Shown here piece by piece: positions 59,920 to 64,000 of a stretch of DNA of 64,000 bases. Position numbers and translations under genes: made by a program. A model generated the notes under the pieces. That model did no database searches, was not told where the DNA came from, and worked only from the letters and a program-made list of their open reading frames with translations. Within the stretch, counting starts at the first letter, position 1. Every line of letters begins with the position of its first letter. The DNA is from Tritrichomonas musculus (taxonomy: Eukaryota; Parabasalia; Tritrichomonadida; Tritrichomonadidae), in NCBI GenBank assembly GCA_039105265.1, contig JAPFFF010000001.1, positions 2,666,001 to 2,730,000 on the forward strand, read 5' to 3'.

Positions 59920-60525
59920 ATGACAACTGATCAGGTTATTGATTTTGTTCCACTTCTCGGTTTCGAAGATAAGTATGAAATATTAAACCAATACCCTTAT
60001 ACTGTTAGGCGGAAAGACAATAAATATATTGTTAAAGAAAGTGTATATAACAAAGGGTATGTTTTATTAAAGTTGAATTCAAAAACATTTATTAAACATA
60101 GAATTATAGCCAAGCAGTTTCTACCTAACCCTGATAATCTAACTTGTGTTGATCATATCAATCATGACAGAGCTGATAATAGACTAGAAAACTTACGATG
60201 GACATCTCATATAGAAAATAATACAAACAGATCAATCTCAACAAAGAATTCAAATATAATATACAAGTTTGTTGATAAATTACCAAGTGCATCAACCGTA
60301 ATAAATAAATATAATAAGCATCAATTAAGACCTAATCATTATTATTATTATCATAATGAAGAAACTAATGAAGATGAATTTTATTTAAAAATAACTGACG
60401 AGTCATACAAACGACTTTACATCAATGAAATGGAATGCGGAACTAAATACGTATTAATGTATGATACTAATAACAAAAGAGTTAATGTTTGTATAACAAA
60501 ATTTAAATTATTATATGATCTGTAA
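59920..60525 (+). CDS. Second HNH endonuclease of Maverick 2 (201 aa)
   Basis: Front YEILNQYPYTVRRKDNKYIV, core VDHINHDRADNRLENLRWTS, then the C-terminal domain with YYYYHNEETNEDEFYLKITD. It is a diverged paralogue of the protein at 57766. Two such genes in one element suggest duplication or repeated acquisition. Confidence 0.85.
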   Translation: MTTDQVIDFVPLLGFEDKYEILNQYPYTVRRKDNKYIVKESVYNKGYVLLKLNSKTFIKHRIIAKQFLPNPDNLTCVDHINHDRADNRLENLRWTSHIENNTNRSISTKNSNIIYKFVDKLPSASTVINKYNKHQLRPNHYYYYHNEETNEDEFYLKITDESYKRLYINEMECGTKYVLMYDTNNKRVNVCITKFKLLYDL

Positions 60526-60554
60526 TTATTATTTGTTTTTTTATTTTTATCAAA

Positions 60555-60809
60555 ATGACGAGTAAAATAGACCTAAACCAATTCAAGAAAACAGAAGTAA
60601 TAAAGAAATTGTCCAAATCGAAGTCAAGTGAGAATCTGACGTCAATGGATACTCCGAAAAGAGGCAGGAAGAGTAAATATAATACCCCTGAAGAAAGACT
60701 TGAAGCCAGACGACAACAACAAAAAGAATATAGACAAAGAAAGAAGCAAGAGTTAGAGGAATTGAAGAAAATTGCTGAAATGGTTACTGCTGAGAAGAAA
60801 GAAGCATGA
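60555..60809 (+). CDS. Small AT-hook/basic-helix protein (84 aa)
   Basis: Contains KRGRKSK, an AT-hook-like core, then ARRQQQKEYRQRKKQELEEL, a basic helix that continues as a short coiled coil, resembling a bZIP basic region. It probably binds AT-rich DNA. It is the last plus-strand gene and faces the polymerase gene across only 23 bases. A role in regulation or DNA packaging is inference. Confidence 0.7.
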   Translation: MTSKIDLNQFKKTEVIKKLSKSKSSENLTSMDTPKRGRKSKYNTPEERLEARRQQQKEYRQRKKQELEELKKIAEMVTAEKKEA

Positions 60810-60832
60810 AAACAAAAAAATTTAGTTATTTT

Positions 60833-63800
60833 TTAGAATTTGATTCTTCGTTCAAATACAGGAAGATTTACTTGTTGGTAAGAGGAAGATTTTCTAAAAC
60901 AGTTAGCACCATCAAGGAGGTTAAATGTAATTTCCTCTCCATCATAAAGTTTCTCATATAGTTGCTCAATTGTTATACCCATTCTTTTTGCTTTGTTCAG
61001 GATAACTTGTTTTGGTATTCCTTTTAATCTAATGTGATAGCCTTCATTACCTTTTTCATCAACTAGGATATCTAAGTAACTTTTCTTTCCTAATGCTATT
61101 AATTTCCTGGAATGAACACTACCGACAGCACCATTAAACGAATCAAAGTCACAATGAAACTGTGTCATCTTCTTACCAATCAACTCCTTCCCATATTTTT
61201 TCTTGAACACCTCAGCTATCCTTGGTACATCTATTTCTCTAACGTGTACGCTATCTGTATCTGTATAGTAGATGTCTATTCCATTTTGCTCAGCAGTACT
61301 CATTACCCTATTCATAAGATGTTTGCTCCATGACAAGACACTAGCACCAAAATGAGGTAAATTAAAATGACTGTTTATTGGTTTAACCTTCTTAACATAT
61401 ACATTATCAATTGACTTGTTCTCTATCACCTCTGTTATGTAATTATAGTTCTTCCATATATATTTAATGGCTTTATCTTTTGGTATGCATTTAGTTTCAG
61501 TTGTTGTTGCCTTTAGGATAGATTTTCCGTAAATGGAATTAAGAAGTAGTTTAATGGTTTGTTGCAATGGATTGTTAGCATCTTGGTATCTCCTTCTTAG
61601 ATTGAACAATTTCTCTATAAATACATTAATCTTGTTGTTGAATCCTTTGTCAAAGTAATATCCTCTAATAAACTCATAATCGAAATCATAAAACTCCATC
61701 AAGTCCATAAAAGCTCTCTTGTCTATGTAATAATTGTTGATGGGGTTGTTGTTAAATATTTTTGACCCTTGATCATTCCTACTAAATATTTGTCCAAATT
61801 TATATGGTTTGTCAGCTTTGCACTTGATCTTCTTGATATTGATTTCAATGAAGAATTGATCAAAATCTAATAATTCTTTCGTAAACATATCCGATGGGCC
61901 CGCACGATTAGTACCTGAGGCCTCCAGGCGAATTACTTCAGGCACTCCTTTAGGTACACCAGACATAATACTCATTGCACTAGGATATAAACTGACTGCA
62001 TCAAAATCTTGTATCCTTTCCTCTATATATTGCTTTTCATTATTAGCTGTCATTGTTCTACCTCCACTAACGCATCTCTGAATGAAGTTTTGTGGTTTAC
62101 CACTAAGTTGATAACACCCATCAAAGCAACCAAATTTATATGCATAATAGTAGCCAATAGAGCTAATGGATATAAAGTTATGGACATCAAGCATCTTTGT
62201 CTTCGTCTGCTTAAATACTTCTACCAGATCTCTATTAAATTTCTCTACTCCCTTCATCAATACTATGCAATCCAGTTTGCAATAATAGATAGCATACTTC
62301 ATAATATCAATAGCTCCTCCAACATATGCACCACAAGCTTTTGCATTATCTATTAATTGCTTCCAGTCTTGTTTTATCTGTGTCAATGGTTTCTTGTCTT
62401 GGTTCTCCATGTAATACTGTAGTTGAAATTCAAGCGCAGAGACAGTTTTCCTATTTATGTTCCTTTCAGTATATATTTTATAGGCCATTACCTCTTTATG
62501 AACTGGCAACTGAAACATCTTACCAAATGAAGCTAATGCAGCAGGGATGATAGAGTAGCTATTGCGGAAAGTTAATCTCTTGTTAGGTTTATACTTTGTC
62601 ATGACTATTTGCAGAATCGTTCCACTTCTCTCTGTTATTTGTACATCCCATCCAGGAGTATTTATAAAGAAACAAGCATCATATTTAAGGTTATGGAAGT
62701 AAATGAGAGAATTGTTCTCCAATGACTTTAGTAATCTGTCAGCAATATTCTCCCCATCAAATATCATTTTATGAATTAACTCTTTGGTCCTGTACACAGT
62801 AATATTTAGATAAGGCATATGGGGTGATACAGTGGTATTAGTTTCAAAATCAGAATAATAAATCCTACTCCACTCTCTCTCCTTTTTCGTCTCTGATGAA
62901 TCTATTAGTTTACAGCACAATTCAGGATCATATTCAAGGTCTGTATAATCCGCTAAGTGAGAGTTGTATTCATTCGTTGCTAAGATATTCATTTCACAGG
63001 ACTTTATTTCTCTGAACTTTCCTTCTTTAAATAGCTTGCGAAATATTGCCATAGGTTTAACACCATTTAGGGGTTTATATATCATGTAATGGTTCTTGTA
63101 CAGTAATAAGTCAACAATTCGGTCAAACTCTTTGGCCCATGGTCTCTTTCTTGTATCTATTTTTATTTCTTGTTGGTTTACTACATCTTTTCCCTCATTA
63201 ATCCTTCTTACAACAAAATGGCATTTAAACTGCTTGGCTATATCGTATATCAAGTTATTGGGGATTAACCTAGTCTTGACCATAAAGCGTAAATAATTAA
63301 TTTCCTCATCAGTGAATACTCCAGACTGAATGCAAGCATATACCAAACAATTGTCTTTATAGTTCTTCTTATCAACTGTCTTGAATATTTGGTACTGTGA
63401 TAAGTCTAAATCAGAAAGATTAATATAAGGGAAGAATCCACCTTCTGGATTATCGCGATAATCTTCGTCGACTTCAACTTCTTCTTCATACAACTTACCT
63501 TTATTATCTTCTTTATTAATAGTGAATGATGTTTGCTTGCCTCTCTTTCTATTTTTAATGAAGAGCAACTGGTATTTTGCAGGGATGAATACATTGCCAA
63601 CCCAAGGATTATTGTCTGAACAGTCATCATTCAAGTCTATTGTCCCTGATATATGTCCTATTGTTGAATCTAATCTTCGTGCCTTGGAAAGTGTAAACCA
63701 TTTGTATTCCTCACCACCTAATGATTCGCTTTTTACTACTATATTCTTCTTATTCTCTTTGTGTAATTGTCTTAATGTTTCAGTGAAAGCAAGTCTCTTA

Positions 63801-63985
63801 TCTTCATCATCACCTATATCTATGTCAAATGATATTTCTTTCTTAGCCTTGGTCATGAATTCTTTCAAATATTTCTTGAACTTTCGTTTGTCTCTTACGT
63901 CTTTCACCCTTTGCTTATACTCTTTTCTTGCTTCCGTTCTTGCAGTCGAATAGAGGTCAACTGATATATCAAAGAGGTATGTCAT
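60833..63985 (-). CDS. Family B DNA polymerase, protein-primed type, of Maverick 2
   Basis: 1,050 residues. Exonuclease motifs: YYSDFETNT, YFHNLKYDACFF and YYCKLDCIVL. Polymerase motifs: QDFDAVSLYPSAMS (A), LLLNSIYGKSI (B) and YYTDTDSVHV (C). The N-terminal ~300 residues include NYKDNCLVYACIQSG and LLLYKNHYMIYKP, a Cys/His pair reminiscent of OTU-type proteases and seen ahead of PolB in some Mavericks. This polymerase copies the element, presumably with a terminal protein as primer. The start at 63985 has a good ATG just inside the window; it is convergent with the plus-strand genes. Confidence 0.93.
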   Translation of the reverse strand: MTYLFDISVDLYSTARTEARKEYKQRVKDVRDKRKFKKYLKEFMTKAKKEISFDIDIGDDEDKRLAFTETLRQLHKENKKNIVVKSESLGGEEYKWFTLSKARRLDSTIGHISGTIDLNDDCSDNNPWVGNVFIPAKYQLLFIKNRKRGKQTSFTINKEDNKGKLYEEEVEVDEDYRDNPEGGFFPYINLSDLDLSQYQIFKTVDKKNYKDNCLVYACIQSGVFTDEEINYLRFMVKTRLIPNNLIYDIAKQFKCHFVVRRINEGKDVVNQQEIKIDTRKRPWAKEFDRIVDLLLYKNHYMIYKPLNGVKPMAIFRKLFKEGKFREIKSCEMNILATNEYNSHLADYTDLEYDPELCCKLIDSSETKKEREWSRIYYSDFETNTTVSPHMPYLNITVYRTKELIHKMIFDGENIADRLLKSLENNSLIYFHNLKYDACFFINTPGWDVQITERSGTILQIVMTKYKPNKRLTFRNSYSIIPAALASFGKMFQLPVHKEVMAYKIYTERNINRKTVSALEFQLQYYMENQDKKPLTQIKQDWKQLIDNAKACGAYVGGAIDIMKYAIYYCKLDCIVLMKGVEKFNRDLVEVFKQTKTKMLDVHNFISISSIGYYYAYKFGCFDGCYQLSGKPQNFIQRCVSGGRTMTANNEKQYIEERIQDFDAVSLYPSAMSIMSGVPKGVPEVIRLEASGTNRAGPSDMFTKELLDFDQFFIEINIKKIKCKADKPYKFGQIFSRNDQGSKIFNNNPINNYYIDKRAFMDLMEFYDFDYEFIRGYYFDKGFNNKINVFIEKLFNLRRRYQDANNPLQQTIKLLLNSIYGKSILKATTTETKCIPKDKAIKYIWKNYNYITEVIENKSIDNVYVKKVKPINSHFNLPHFGASVLSWSKHLMNRVMSTAEQNGIDIYYTDTDSVHVREIDVPRIAEVFKKKYGKELIGKKMTQFHCDFDSFNGAVGSVHSRKLIALGKKSYLDILVDEKGNEGYHIRLKGIPKQVILNKAKRMGITIEQLYEKLYDGEEITFNLLDGANCFRKSSSYQQVNLPVFERRIKF

Positions 63986-64000
63986 TTAAGTGTAAATAAG

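Larger units (their letters stand above)
50452..64000 (+). mobile_element. Maverick/Polinton 2, incomplete in window (right end outside)
   Basis: The probable left terminus starts AGTATAGGCGGTG at 50452; its first eight bases equal those of the old remnant at 10616. Plus-strand genes, in order: penton-like, integrase, ATPase, Gly-rich small protein, MSKHL protein, major capsid, HNH, 149-residue unknown, proline-rich small protein, 175-residue unknown, HNH, AT-hook basic protein. A family B DNA polymerase faces them on the minus strand at 60833-63985. All genes look uninterrupted, so it is probably young. No protease gene of the adenain type is in view. The right terminus lies beyond base 64000, so its target duplication cannot be seen. 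Confidence 0.85.

Overview
The window looks like nuclear DNA of a parabasalid protist (a trichomonad, perhaps a Tritrichomonas relative). The reasons are strong AT bias, long uninterrupted genes with no introns I can see, many A/T homopolymer tracts between genes, a BTB-plus-discoidin gene of a type expanded in trichomonads, and several Maverick/Polinton elements, which are abundant in that group. The species call is inference.

Layout. 1-3443: end of a coiled-coil gene, then a transposon graveyard with two hAT-like short elements that still have 8-bp target duplications, plus one partial copy. 3739-9039: a giant HECT ubiquitin ligase. 9539-11849: gene scraps, an old Maverick remnant and the 3' scrap of an Hsp70-like gene. 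11846-26627: a nest of insertions inside that Hsp70-like gene. A TTAA-duplicating element with about 200-bp inverted arms went in first; a 13.4-kb Maverick (Maverick 1) later split its centre, and a 682-bp element with an 8-bp duplication landed in its right arm. 26992-40868: host genes (fucosyltransferase, actin-related protein, a KY-type transglutaminase-like protein, a beta-propeller/solenoid protein, a BTB/discoidin protein and a small unknown). 41309-43920: broken host genes (C-terminal half of an importin-like protein abutting an orphan HECT C-lobe, and a zinc-motif scrap). 44141-50149: a 6-kb element with equal 880-base inverted arms and decayed Maverick cargo, sitting in a poly-T tract. 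50452-64000: a second Maverick (Maverick 2) that runs off the window.

The two large Mavericks share a morphogenetic core: penton-like protein, integrase, packaging ATPase, a small Gly/Ala-rich protein, an MSKHL-type protein, the major capsid protein and a small proline-rich protein. They differ in their replication parts. Maverick 2 carries a family B DNA polymerase with a possible OTU-like front end. Maverick 1 has both termini and a target duplication but no polymerase; next to its terminus is a small Rep-like HUH endonuclease gene, and it has a C48-type cysteine protease and a very long W-repeat/coiled-coil protein. The PolB-less Maverick with a Rep-like gene, and the long-armed element with near-identical arms but dead cargo, are the most unusual things here. 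All identifications come from reading motifs by eye; no database search was run.
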